Source of the DNA: JABFRJ01 sp963847145
Lineage (GTDB): Bacteria; Pseudomonadota; Alphaproteobacteria; Rhizobiales; Hyphomicrobiaceae
Direction: 5' to 3'
Assembly: GCA_963847145.1 (NCBI GenBank)
Contig: CAWJYN010000001.1
Span: 248,001-312,000 of the forward strand
Length of the DNA: 64,000 nt
Below, in pieces: positions 17,768 through 25,085 of this stretch (the stretch's first letter is position 1; each line of letters begins with the position of its first letter). Position numbers and translations under genes: made by a program. The notes below the pieces were generated by a model. That model made no database searches, was not told the origin of the DNA, and saw nothing but the letters and a program-made list of their open reading frames with translations.

Positions 17768-18937
17768 TCATCCGACGATCGCATGCGGAATGAAGCGCGA
17801 CGTGTTCTTCGTGATGATCGATGTATCTTCCCGCACGCCAATGCCGCACGGCGCGCCACCGACAATCCAGCTGCCGATGACGGGTGTGTTCCCCGCGAAT
17901 ACCGGCAACGGCGCCAACGCTTGCACAATGGCATCGTTTTCATCATAGGGACCACTGGCCCGATCGAGCGACGCCGCCCCATCCATCAGCACAATGTTGC
18001 TGCCTTCGCGCGAGTGCAGTGGCTTACGGGCATAGCGTCCCTGCAGCGCGCTTGCCGCAGGATCGTCGGCAAAGTAGCTGGGCAGCAAATTGGGATGGCC
18101 GGGCGCGATCGCCCATAACAGCGGCAGAATGCCCTTGTTCGACAGGATCGCCCGCCACGGTGGTTCGATGAACCGTGTCTGCTCCATCGACGGCGACACA
18201 ATGAAGGCGTCGCTAAACATCCACTCCCACGGATAGAGTTTGAACAGAAGCGGAATGTCCACACCCGCACGATCCACGAACGGACCCTTGCCACGGGAAC
18301 CCACATCGCCAATGGGCAGGAGCGTGGTCGCAAGTCCGGCCTGGGTCGCACAATCCGCGAGATAGACGACAAGGCCACGGTCCTCGACCGAGCTCGCCTC
18401 GCACGCCAGATGCAGGGTTTGCGCATCATACTTGCGCGCGACATCACGCAACGCAGCGATCAGCACTTCGTGGATCGAATTGAACTGATCGGCGTTGGGA
18501 GGGAGCGCACCGGTGGCTATCACATCTTCAAGCCACAGCCATTGGAAGACGGAGGCCTCAAACAACGCTGTCGGCGTGTCGGCGTTGTATTCGAGCAACT
18601 TGGCCGGGCCGTTGCCGTCGTAGGCCAGATCGTACCGGCCATAGAGCGATGGATCGCCCCGCCGCCAGCTTTCGGCAATCAAGTTCCACACGCTCTCCGG
18701 TATCGACAGACGCGTGAGTATGCGCTCGTCGCGAATTGCACGATCAACCAGCTCGAGACACATTGCCGACAATTCCGCGCTCGGTGCCTCAAGCTGCGTT
18801 TCGATCTGCTCCAGTGTGAACGCATAGTAAGCGCGTTCGTCCCAGTAGACGGTGCCGTCGATGGTCGCGAATTCGAAGCCCGTTTCGCGGGCTCGGGCAT
18901 CAAGGTTTTGCCGGGGTTGGATGGCGTGGCGCTGCAT
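17768..18937 (-). CDS. Glutathionylspermidine synthase-like ATP-grasp protein (YgiC/YjfC family)
   Basis: A 389-residue ATP-grasp ligase-like protein of the glutathionylspermidine synthase preATP-grasp family. Recognisable blocks are YGRYDLAYDG followed by PAKLLEYNADTPTALFE, LFKLYPWEWM, ILSNKGILPLLWAI, and near the C-terminus GSWIVGGAPCGIGVRED. It keeps the synthetase half only, without the N-terminal amidase domain of the bifunctional enzyme, like E. coli YgiC and YjfC. Those proteins do not have a proven glutathionylspermidine activity; the true substrate pair is open. It is flanked by DUF1190 (three bases upstream) and DUF350 genes, forming one operon. Confidence 0.88.
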   Translation of the reverse strand: MQRHAIQPRQNLDARARETGFEFATIDGTVYWDERAYYAFTLEQIETQLEAPSAELSAMCLELVDRAIRDERILTRLSIPESVWNLIAESWRRGDPSLYGRYDLAYDGNGPAKLLEYNADTPTALFEASVFQWLWLEDVIATGALPPNADQFNSIHEVLIAALRDVARKYDAQTLHLACEASSVEDRGLVVYLADCATQAGLATTLLPIGDVGSRGKGPFVDRAGVDIPLLFKLYPWEWMFSDAFIVSPSMEQTRFIEPPWRAILSNKGILPLLWAIAPGHPNLLPSYFADDPAASALQGRYARKPLHSREGSNIVLMDGAASLDRASGPYDENDAIVQALAPLPVFAGNTPVIGSWIVGGAPCGIGVREDTSIITKNTSRFIPHAIVG

Positions 18938-18940
18938 CGC

Positions 18941-19300
18941 TCAAGACCCCGCGTGACCTGCAAACGCGCCACCCGTCCTGCCGAAGCCGCCTCGCTCGAC
19001 AGCACTGGTCGAGGTTCTCGACGAAGAACCGCCCCAGTAACCACCGCCTGAACCGCTCGACGACCGGCAACTGGCTTGCGGTTGATTGGGGTCGTTGGGG
19101 CGGCACGATGACGTCGAGGTGATGAGCGCGAGTACGCCCATCGTACCAGCGCCGACGGCTGCAAGCACGATAGCCGCGGTGCGCTTGCGAAGCGGTGGCG
19201 TATCCGCAGGAGCCCCATGCGGCACCTGCGGCGAAGGCGGTTCAGGCGGCGTGCGCCGATTGAGTTTGCCAAATGTGGGCGGCTTTTCTTGACTTGGCAT
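18941..19300 (-). CDS. DUF1190 (YgiB/YjfM-like) small membrane or envelope protein
   Basis: A 119-residue protein: a polar, proline-rich N-terminus, one hydrophobic segment (about residues 41-63), two cysteines (in TSSCRPND and ASCRSSSG), and a Gly/Ser-rich C-terminus ending with the YgiB-like motif VERGGFGRTGG. This C-terminal pattern and the position directly before a YgiC-like gene identify it as a DUF1190 protein, although it is shorter than E. coli YgiB. It is likely anchored in the inner membrane or processed there. It is the first gene of the three-gene operon; function is unknown. Confidence 0.72.
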   Translation of the reverse strand: MPSQEKPPTFGKLNRRTPPEPPSPQVPHGAPADTPPLRKRTAAIVLAAVGAGTMGVLALITSTSSCRPNDPNQPQASCRSSSGSGGGYWGGSSSRTSTSAVERGGFGRTGGAFAGHAGS

Positions 19301-19494
19301 CTGCGTTCAAATCCGGTGTGCCGGTCCAAATGGATCGAGAGAATCACGTGCAGAATTGAGCTTGATGCGCGTTAGCCCATAGCCCGCGGCAATTCCAGCG
19401 GACGCTTTCTTGCCAAGCGTCGCCGGCTGGTCGGGGACATCTCAAGCGTGTTATGCGACAAAAGTCTAAACCGCGCACCCCTGGAGCACGTCCC

Positions 19495-20754
19495 ATGTCG
19501 ATTTACACTGGTCCTGTTTTCGAGATGGCGCGGACGCAGTTCCACACCATCGCCGACTACATCGGCATTCCAGATGATGAGCGCGAGCGCGTGCTGATGC
19601 CCAAGCGCGCCATCGCGGTGTCGTGCCCGGTGCGGATGGACGATGGCAAGGTGAAGGTCTTTCAGGGGTATCGGGTGCAGCATCACCTGACGCTCGGACC
19701 AACCAAAGGCGGCACGCGCTTTTCGACCAATCTTGATATGGGGGAAGTGGCTGCTCTGGCCATTTGGATGAGCTGGAAGTGTGCGCTGGCGGAGTTGCCC
19801 TACGGGGGTGCGAAAGGTGGCGTGGCCGTCGATCCGCACGCGCTGTCGGTCCGCGAACTCGAAGGCGTCTCCCGCCGCTATATGCAGGAGATGATCCCCT
19901 TCGTCGGCCCGCACACCGACGTTATGGCACCCGACATGGGCACCAACGAGCAGATCATGGCGTGGTTTATGGACACCTACTCCATGTACCAGGGCCGCAC
20001 GGTCACTGAAATCGTGACCGGTAAACCGCCGGGCTCGGGCGGCACAGAAGGCCGCCGCGAGGCGACCGGCCGCGGCGTGGCATTCCTGGTAGCCCGCGCT
20101 ATGGAGACCATCGGCATGAAGCCGCAAGGCGCCACAGCGATTGTGCAGGGATTTGGCAACGTCGGTGCCATTGGCGCGCATGAGCTGTCCTTGCAAGGTA
20201 TCCGGATTGTCGGCGTCAGTGACCACACGTCGGCCTATTATGACCCCAAGGGGTTTGATGTGGCGGCGCTGAATGCGCACGTGGTCAAACACGGATCGCT
20301 GCGCGGCTACTCGAAAGAGCAGACAGTTGATCCAAATTTGCTGCTCGAACAGAAGTGCGACATACTCGTGCCTGCAGCCATCGAACGCGTTATAACAAGT
20401 GCGAATGCTGGCAAACTCAAATGCCGGATTTTGGCTGAGGGTGCCAACGGCCCAACAACACCAGATGCCGACAAAATTCTCGATCAGCGGCGCGACGAGA
20501 TTTTTGTGATCCCGGATATCTTGTGCAACTCAGGTGGCGTGATTGTCAGCTATTTCGAGTGGGTGCAGGACCTCCAGCAATTCTTCTGGACCGAGACGGA
20601 AGTCACCGACAAACTGAAGACACTGCTCAATCGCACCTTCAACAAGGTGCGCGTCCGTGCCGAGCGCGACAAGGTTTCCAACCGCACGGCGGCGATGGCC
20701 ATTGGCGTCGAGAAGGTGCGCGATGCCAAACGTATCCGTGGTTTGTTTCCCTAA
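19495..20754 (+). CDS. gdhA: Glu/Leu/Phe/Val-type glutamate dehydrogenase
   Basis: A 419-residue amino-acid dehydrogenase. The substrate-binding lysine lies in GPTKGGTRF, the catalytic lysine in LPYGGAKGGVAVDP, and the Rossmann motif is VQGFGNVGAIGAHEL. Other family blocks are APDMGTNEQIMAWFMDTYS and LAEGANGPTTPDAD. It interconverts glutamate and 2-oxoglutarate plus ammonia; the size and motif set match hexameric NAD-dependent catabolic GDHs, but cofactor preference cannot be read with certainty. The start 19495 has GGAG at 19482-19485 with a nine-base spacer. A CinA-like gene follows 34 bases later on the same strand. Confidence 0.93.
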   Translation: MSIYTGPVFEMARTQFHTIADYIGIPDDERERVLMPKRAIAVSCPVRMDDGKVKVFQGYRVQHHLTLGPTKGGTRFSTNLDMGEVAALAIWMSWKCALAELPYGGAKGGVAVDPHALSVRELEGVSRRYMQEMIPFVGPHTDVMAPDMGTNEQIMAWFMDTYSMYQGRTVTEIVTGKPPGSGGTEGRREATGRGVAFLVARAMETIGMKPQGATAIVQGFGNVGAIGAHELSLQGIRIVGVSDHTSAYYDPKGFDVAALNAHVVKHGSLRGYSKEQTVDPNLLLEQKCDILVPAAIERVITSANAGKLKCRILAEGANGPTTPDADKILDQRRDEIFVIPDILCNSGGVIVSYFEWVQDLQQFFWTETEVTDKLKTLLNRTFNKVRVRAERDKVSNRTAAMAIGVEKVRDAKRIRGLFP

Positions 20755-20788
20755 CCGCGGGTCTGAATGCAGAAGCTCGGAGGGCCGA

Positions 20789-21286
20789 ATGCAAGAGTTG
20801 CTTCCCTTGGCGCATGACGTGGCAGCGCTGCTCACTCAGCGCCACCAGACGTTGGCCGTTGCAGAGTCGTCGGCCGGCGGCTTGATCGCGGCGTCCCTGC
20901 TGGCCGTTCCGGGGGCGTCGGCCTACTTTCTCGGTGGCGCCGTCGTCTACACCCGCGAGGCCCGGCGCGCGCTGCTGGGCATTACTGACGAGACGATGCA
21001 GGGGTTGCGGTCATCCAGCGAGCCTTATGCTGCCCTCTTGGCAGAAACTGTGCGCGTGCGGCTTGGCGCGAGTTGGGGGCTCGCCGAAACCGGTGCGGCC
21101 GGCCCAAACGGCAATCGCTATGGCGACAACGCCGGGCATGCTTGCCTTGCCATTGTCGGTCCGGGCGGCGCTGCCAGTGGTGCAGTGTGGACCATTGAGA
21201 CCGGCAGCGGTGACCGCTTAGCGAACATGCGGCGCTTTGCTGCTGCGGCGCTTCAAGGGCTGGCGGTGGGGCTTCGCCGTGTGTGA
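20789..21286 (+). CDS. CinA C-terminal (PncC-like) domain protein with a substituted active-site lysine
   Basis: A 165-residue stand-alone CinA C-terminal domain. In PncC this fold hydrolyses nicotinamide mononucleotide to nicotinate mononucleotide. The serine of the AESSAGG motif is kept, but the segment that in E. coli PncC reads YSNEAK is YTREAR here, so the catalytic lysine is arginine. The later GPNGNRYGDNAGH loop also differs from the usual GPDGG form. It may be a divergent member with another substrate or reduced activity. GGAGGG at 20779-20784 supports the start. It is followed by a bidirectional terminator. Confidence 0.85.
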   Translation: MQELLPLAHDVAALLTQRHQTLAVAESSAGGLIAASLLAVPGASAYFLGGAVVYTREARRALLGITDETMQGLRSSSEPYAALLAETVRVRLGASWGLAETGAAGPNGNRYGDNAGHACLAIVGPGGAASGAVWTIETGSGDRLANMRRFAAAALQGLAVGLRRV

Positions 21287-21320
21287 CGTCGGTGTCTTAA
21301 CCTGCTTATCTTGAAACAGA

Positions 21321-21348
21321 AAAAGCCCCGATTATGATCGGAGCTTTT
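21321..21348. terminator. Bidirectional terminator between the cinA-like gene and hns
   Basis: The stem aaaagccccgat (21321-21332) pairs with atcggagctttt (21337-21348) with one mismatch and a four-base loop. Read on the minus strand the stem ends in five T residues followed by ctgttt, a good terminator for the H-NS gene. Read on the plus strand it ends in four T residues after the cinA-like gene. Confidence 0.78.
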
Positions 21349-21371
21349 CGCAATGTAAAAACGATGCGAGA

Positions 21372-21689
21372 TCATTTAATCAGGAATTTCTCGCGCTTGG
21401 CACCTTTTTCAACGAGTGTTTTCATCCACACCGGCATGCGGCCGCGACCCGTCCAGGTTTCTACGCTATTGGCCGGATTGCGATACTTGGGCGCAACGGT
21501 GCCGCGGGTACCCCCACGTTTGCCCTTGCCGTACAACTCATCCATCGAGTAGCCGTTCTTTTCAGCAAGCGCGGCCAATTTTTCTTTGACTTCGGCTTTT
21601 TCCGAAATGCGTCGCTCCGCAATTGCGGTCTTAACATCGGCCTCAAGCGCAAGGAGATCCTTGACACTCATCTTTTCAAGTTCTTTCAC
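21372..21689 (-). CDS. H-NS-family nucleoid-associated regulator (HvrA type)
   Basis: A 105-residue H-NS-like protein. An N-terminal coiled-coil oligomerisation segment (VKDLLALEADVKTAIAERR) is linked to a C-terminal AT-hook-like DNA-binding domain with the signature ETWTGRGRMPVWMKTLV. Such proteins bind AT-rich, curved DNA and silence or tune genes; HvrA of Rhodobacter is the alphaproteobacterial prototype. I prefer the GTG start at 21689 because GGAG lies six bases upstream; the first ATG (21671) has no ribosome site, and an ATG at 21749 would add an unconserved leader. It is monocistronic and ends at the bidirectional terminator. Confidence 0.9.
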   Translation of the reverse strand: MKELEKMSVKDLLALEADVKTAIAERRISEKAEVKEKLAALAEKNGYSMDELYGKGKRGGTRGTVAPKYRNPANSVETWTGRGRMPVWMKTLVEKGAKREKFLIK

Positions 21690-21969
21690 GGCTGTCTCCG
21701 TTGGAATAAAGTCGTGGTGTCTCGTAGCGAATAATCGATCTTGGGTCAATAAAGCGCACTAGCGCTGAATACCATTAATAATGCTGGGAAAGTCGCCCAA
21801 GCCATCACGGCAAGTGGAATGCTGGTTTGAGTGTGTTGGGACAGTTCTGGAACCGCAGGTTAATCTTCGGCACCGGTGATCGCTGGCCGACGGCGGCAGC
21901 ATCGGGTGACCTTTCGCAGGGATCGTATATGCTCGCGGTACGGGATGGTCGGATGAGTGGGGTGATCGC

Positions 21970-23844
21970 ATGCAATTCGGGGACATTGCTGGTGCCGGTG
22001 GCGATACTGACACCGTGACTGGGCGCATTGAATCTGGAATAGGCCGGGTCGTCGAATGGGTGGCTGGCTGGCTGGTGGTCGTCGAAATGGCCATCTTATT
22101 CGCCGGTGTCGTCTCGCGGTACTGGTACAAGAGGCCGTTCACCTGGACGGACGAACTCGCGTCTATTCTGTTTTTATGGCTGGCCATGCTGGGCGCTGTG
22201 CTCGCCTACCGCCGCAGCGAGCATATGCGGATGGCTGCCATCGTCAACGGCTCCGGGCCGCGCATGAAGGCATTGCTCGAGGCGTTGTCGCTTGCCGCCG
22301 GCATTGCGTTCCTCGGCCTCGTCATGTGGCCGGCATTAGAATACGCCTACGACGAATTGGTGATCGTCACGCCGGCGCTTGAAATTGCCAACATCTGGCG
22401 CGCGGCAGCGTTGCCGGTTGGCATTGGTCTGATGTTGATCATGGGCCTGTTGCGGATCGGGCGAACCTACGCGTTGCGCGATGTGGCGCTGGCGTTTGCA
22501 ATCGTCATCGCGATTGGTGCGGTGCTGTGGCTGGCCAAGCCGCTGCTGACGTCGATTGGTAATTACAAACTGATCGTGTTCTTCGTGTTGCTCGTGGGGG
22601 GGGCGGTGCTGGCCGGCGTGCCCATCGTGTTTGCCTTCGGCATCGGGACATTTGCGTTTCTTGCGCTGACCACCCGCACGCCGCTGACCGTCGTCGTCTC
22701 GCGCATGGACGAGGGCATGAGCCACATCATCCTGCTGTCGGTGCCGTTGTTTGTGTTTCTCGGCCTGTTGATCGAGATCACTGGCATGGCGCGGGCGATG
22801 GTCGATTTTTTGGCGAGTTTGATCGGTCACTTCCGCGGCGGTCTGAAATACGTGCTGCTTGGTGCGATGTATCTGGTCTCGGGCATCTCTGGTTCGAAGG
22901 CTGCCGATATGGCGGCGGTCGCGCCGGTGTTGTTTCCGGAGATGAAAAAGCGCGGGGCCCAAGGCGGCGATCTCGTCGCGCTGCTGTCGTCATCGGGCGC
23001 GATGAGCGAAACGATCCCGCCGAGCCTGGTGCTGATCACCATCGGTTCGGTGGCCAACGTTTCTATTGCGGCGCTGTTTACAGGTGGCCTGGTTCCCGGT
23101 CTCGTGCTGGCGCTCGCGTTGTGTGCGGTGGTGTGGTGGCGCTCGCGCGATGAAGACATGACCGGCGTCACGCGCGCCAGCGGCAGCCAGATCGCCATGG
23201 CCCTGCTGATCGCGGCACCTGGACTTGCGCTGCCGTTTTTGATCCGCGCTGCGGTGGTTGAAGGTGTCGCAACGGCAACGGAAGTATCGACCATCGGCGT
23301 CGTCTACACGCTGCTGTATGGGCTGGTTGCTGGGCTTATCTTCCGCGCGGATGTCCAGTGGGACCGGCTTTGGAAGTGCTTGCTGGATACTGCGGCGTTG
23401 TCTGGAGCCATCCTGATTATCATTGGCACGGCGACCGGCATGGCTTGGGCGCTCACCCAATCCGGCTTCAGCCGCCAGCTGGCCACGTCGATGAACAATT
23501 TGCCGGGCGGTGCTGCCGGCTTCATGGCGGTGTCGATCGTTGCGTTTGTGATCTTGGGCAGCGTGCTCGAGGGCATCCCGGCGATTGTGCTGTTTGGACC
23601 GCTGTTGTTCCCTATTGCCCGCGAGCTTGGCATCCACGAAGTGCACTATGCGATGGTGGTCATTCTCGCCATGGGCATTGGGCTGTTCGCGCCGCCCTTC
23701 GGCGTCGGCTACTATGCCGCTTGCGCCATTGGCAGAGTTGATCCGTCTGAGGGTGTCAAACCGATCTGGCCCTATCTCGGGGCGCTGATGGTTGGCCTCG
23801 CCGTCGTCGCGGCGGTGCCATGGTTCTCCATCGGGTTCCTGTGA
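21970..23844 (+). CDS. TRAP transporter fused permease (DctQ-DctM)
   Basis: A 624-residue membrane protein combining the small DctQ subunit (about residues 25-180, four helices, with RPFTWTDELASILFLWLAML) and the large DctM subunit (from about residue 195). DctM blocks include SVPLFVFLGLLIEITG, VSGISGSKAADMAAV, GAMSETIPPSLVLITIGS and LGSVLEGIPAIVLFGPLLFP. TRAP systems use a sodium gradient to import organic acids delivered by a periplasmic DctP-type binding protein. No DctP gene is adjacent on either side, so the ligand is unknown. A run of eight G near 22600 lies inside the gene with no frame loss. Confidence 0.93.
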   Translation: MQFGDIAGAGGDTDTVTGRIESGIGRVVEWVAGWLVVVEMAILFAGVVSRYWYKRPFTWTDELASILFLWLAMLGAVLAYRRSEHMRMAAIVNGSGPRMKALLEALSLAAGIAFLGLVMWPALEYAYDELVIVTPALEIANIWRAAALPVGIGLMLIMGLLRIGRTYALRDVALAFAIVIAIGAVLWLAKPLLTSIGNYKLIVFFVLLVGGAVLAGVPIVFAFGIGTFAFLALTTRTPLTVVVSRMDEGMSHIILLSVPLFVFLGLLIEITGMARAMVDFLASLIGHFRGGLKYVLLGAMYLVSGISGSKAADMAAVAPVLFPEMKKRGAQGGDLVALLSSSGAMSETIPPSLVLITIGSVANVSIAALFTGGLVPGLVLALALCAVVWWRSRDEDMTGVTRASGSQIAMALLIAAPGLALPFLIRAAVVEGVATATEVSTIGVVYTLLYGLVAGLIFRADVQWDRLWKCLLDTAALSGAILIIIGTATGMAWALTQSGFSRQLATSMNNLPGGAAGFMAVSIVAFVILGSVLEGIPAIVLFGPLLFPIARELGIHEVHYAMVVILAMGIGLFAPPFGVGYYAACAIGRVDPSEGVKPIWPYLGALMVGLAVVAAVPWFSIGFL

Positions 23845-23966
23845 GGAACAGCGCCGGTTGTGCCGTGATCTGATGGGCTTGTACTATCGTCCTGGCGCCG
23901 TTAACCTTCGTTGGTTCCGTCAAAGTCGAGCGCCCGCTGGCCGGTTCGCTCAGGGGACCTGTGGTC

Positions 23967-24773
23967 ATGCCCGCGCGCGCGCTCAAACTGCTGGTGACGC
24001 AGAGCCCGGTCGGGGCGGCGCTCGGAAAGATTCCCGGAGTGCGAGGCGCTTACAGAAACCTAGCTTGGCGCCATCCGCATTTTGTCAAAAGTTATTTCGG
24101 CGTCTACCGCTCGCATGCCGAGGCGGCAGCACAGGCCTTCGAGAATTGGCCACTGGGCTGGGACAACGACGCCGCCTACTTCAGTGAATGGGAGCAACCC
24201 TCATTTTACGCCAGCATGTATTGGCTTTCGAGTGTGCTCAAGCCCGGCGCTACCCTAGTTGAGTTCGGCGGCCATTTTGGAGGCGCTTACAGAACTTATA
24301 CGCGTCGCCAACCCTTGCCTGATGGCGCTGAGTGGATTGTTGTCGAGTTACCGGCTGTGGTCAAAATGGCCGCTGAGAAGGTGCCCATGGCGCAACCCTG
24401 TCCGCTGTCGTTCCGCACAGAATTCCGATCTCTGCCCAAGGTCGATGTGTTTTTTTCTGCCGGCTCCATCCAGTATCTCGATCTCAATGCTGCCGGGATC
24501 GCTGCTATGGTGACGGAGCGGCGTCCGCATCACGTGATCCTCAACAACTTTGCCCTGACGGAGCGGCCGGGCTTCTGGTCGCTGCAGCACTTAGGTGGTG
24601 CACTGGCGCCTAACCAGATCTTCAACGAGGATGAATTCCTCTCAGCCTTCGCGGAGGCCGGCTACGGTCTCTGTGACCGCTGGGAAGTCGCTGAACTTAA
24701 CTGCCAGATCCCGTTCGAGCCCGGCCGCCACGTGAAATCGTTCGCGGGGGTTTGTTTCGAGCGGATGTGGTGA
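23967..24773 (+). CDS. Putative methyltransferase, TIGR04325 family
   Basis: A 268-residue protein. It has the conserved start block YFGVYRSHAEAAAQAFENW and GWDNDAAY of the TIGR04325 (LIC12133) family, and a Rossmann-type core beginning TLVEFGGHFGGAYRTY, where the usual Gly-rich SAM loop lies. FFSAGSIQYLD and VILNNFALTERP follow at the positions expected for the fourth and fifth strands. Members are often found in polysaccharide or O-antigen loci. Here the next coding gene is a CapD-type sugar dehydratase, which supports a surface-glycan role, though it is on the other strand. ATG 23967 is chosen because GGGGA lies nine bases before it; a GTG six bases upstream is too close. Confidence 0.65.
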   Translation: MPARALKLLVTQSPVGAALGKIPGVRGAYRNLAWRHPHFVKSYFGVYRSHAEAAAQAFENWPLGWDNDAAYFSEWEQPSFYASMYWLSSVLKPGATLVEFGGHFGGAYRTYTRRQPLPDGAEWIVVELPAVVKMAAEKVPMAQPCPLSFRTEFRSLPKVDVFFSAGSIQYLDLNAAGIAAMVTERRPHHVILNNFALTERPGFWSLQHLGGALAPNQIFNEDEFLSAFAEAGYGLCDRWEVAELNCQIPFEPGRHVKSFAGVCFERMW

Positions 24774-24822
24774 GGGCGATGTAGCGGTTGTCCACTAGCT
24801 CCGGTACGCCCATGTCCCACCA

Positions 24823-24847
24823 ATGCAGGCAACGAACTTGCCTGCAT
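24823..24847. terminator. Ten-base-pair stem-loop between convergent units
   Basis: atgcaggcaa (24823-24832) and ttgcctgcat (24838-24847) form a perfect stem with a five-base loop, between the methyltransferase gene and the convergent tRNA-Leu. There is no T-tract after it in the plus direction. In the minus direction the T-rich stretch lies before the stem. It may end transcription from either side or simply stabilise RNA ends. Confidence 0.4.
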
Positions 24848-24875
24848 CCGCGCTGTAAAATCACTTGAAAAAATA

Positions 24876-24960
24876 TGGTGCGGTCAAGAGGACTCGAACC
24901 TCCACGCCTTGCGGCGCTACCACCTCAAGGTAGTGCGTCTACCAATTCCGCCATGACCGC
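24876..24960 (-). tRNA. tRNA-Leu (anticodon GAG)
   Basis: A class II tRNA with acceptor GCGGTCA/TGACCGC, D arm region GGCGGAATTGGTAGACGC, anticodon stem CTACC/GGTAG around TTGAGGT (anticodon GAG, reading CUC and CUU), a long variable arm (CGCC GCAA GGCG), T loop TTCGAGT, A73 and encoded CCA at 24876-24878. Confidence 0.98.
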
Positions 24961-25085
24961 TCACAGCTATTGAAGTTGGAACACCGCTTCAGGGGCGCCA
25001 ACCGCAACGGAGGCTCGTCTAGCAAAGTCCCATGGGCGACACAAGCAGAATACCTGTGGCCGGCGTCTAAACGGCGCGGGCTCAA

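Noticed and set aside
22597..22608. Run of eight G as a phase-variation tract in the TRAP permease
   Set aside because: The frame is continuous through it and conserved DctM motifs follow; no evidence of variation in a single sequence.
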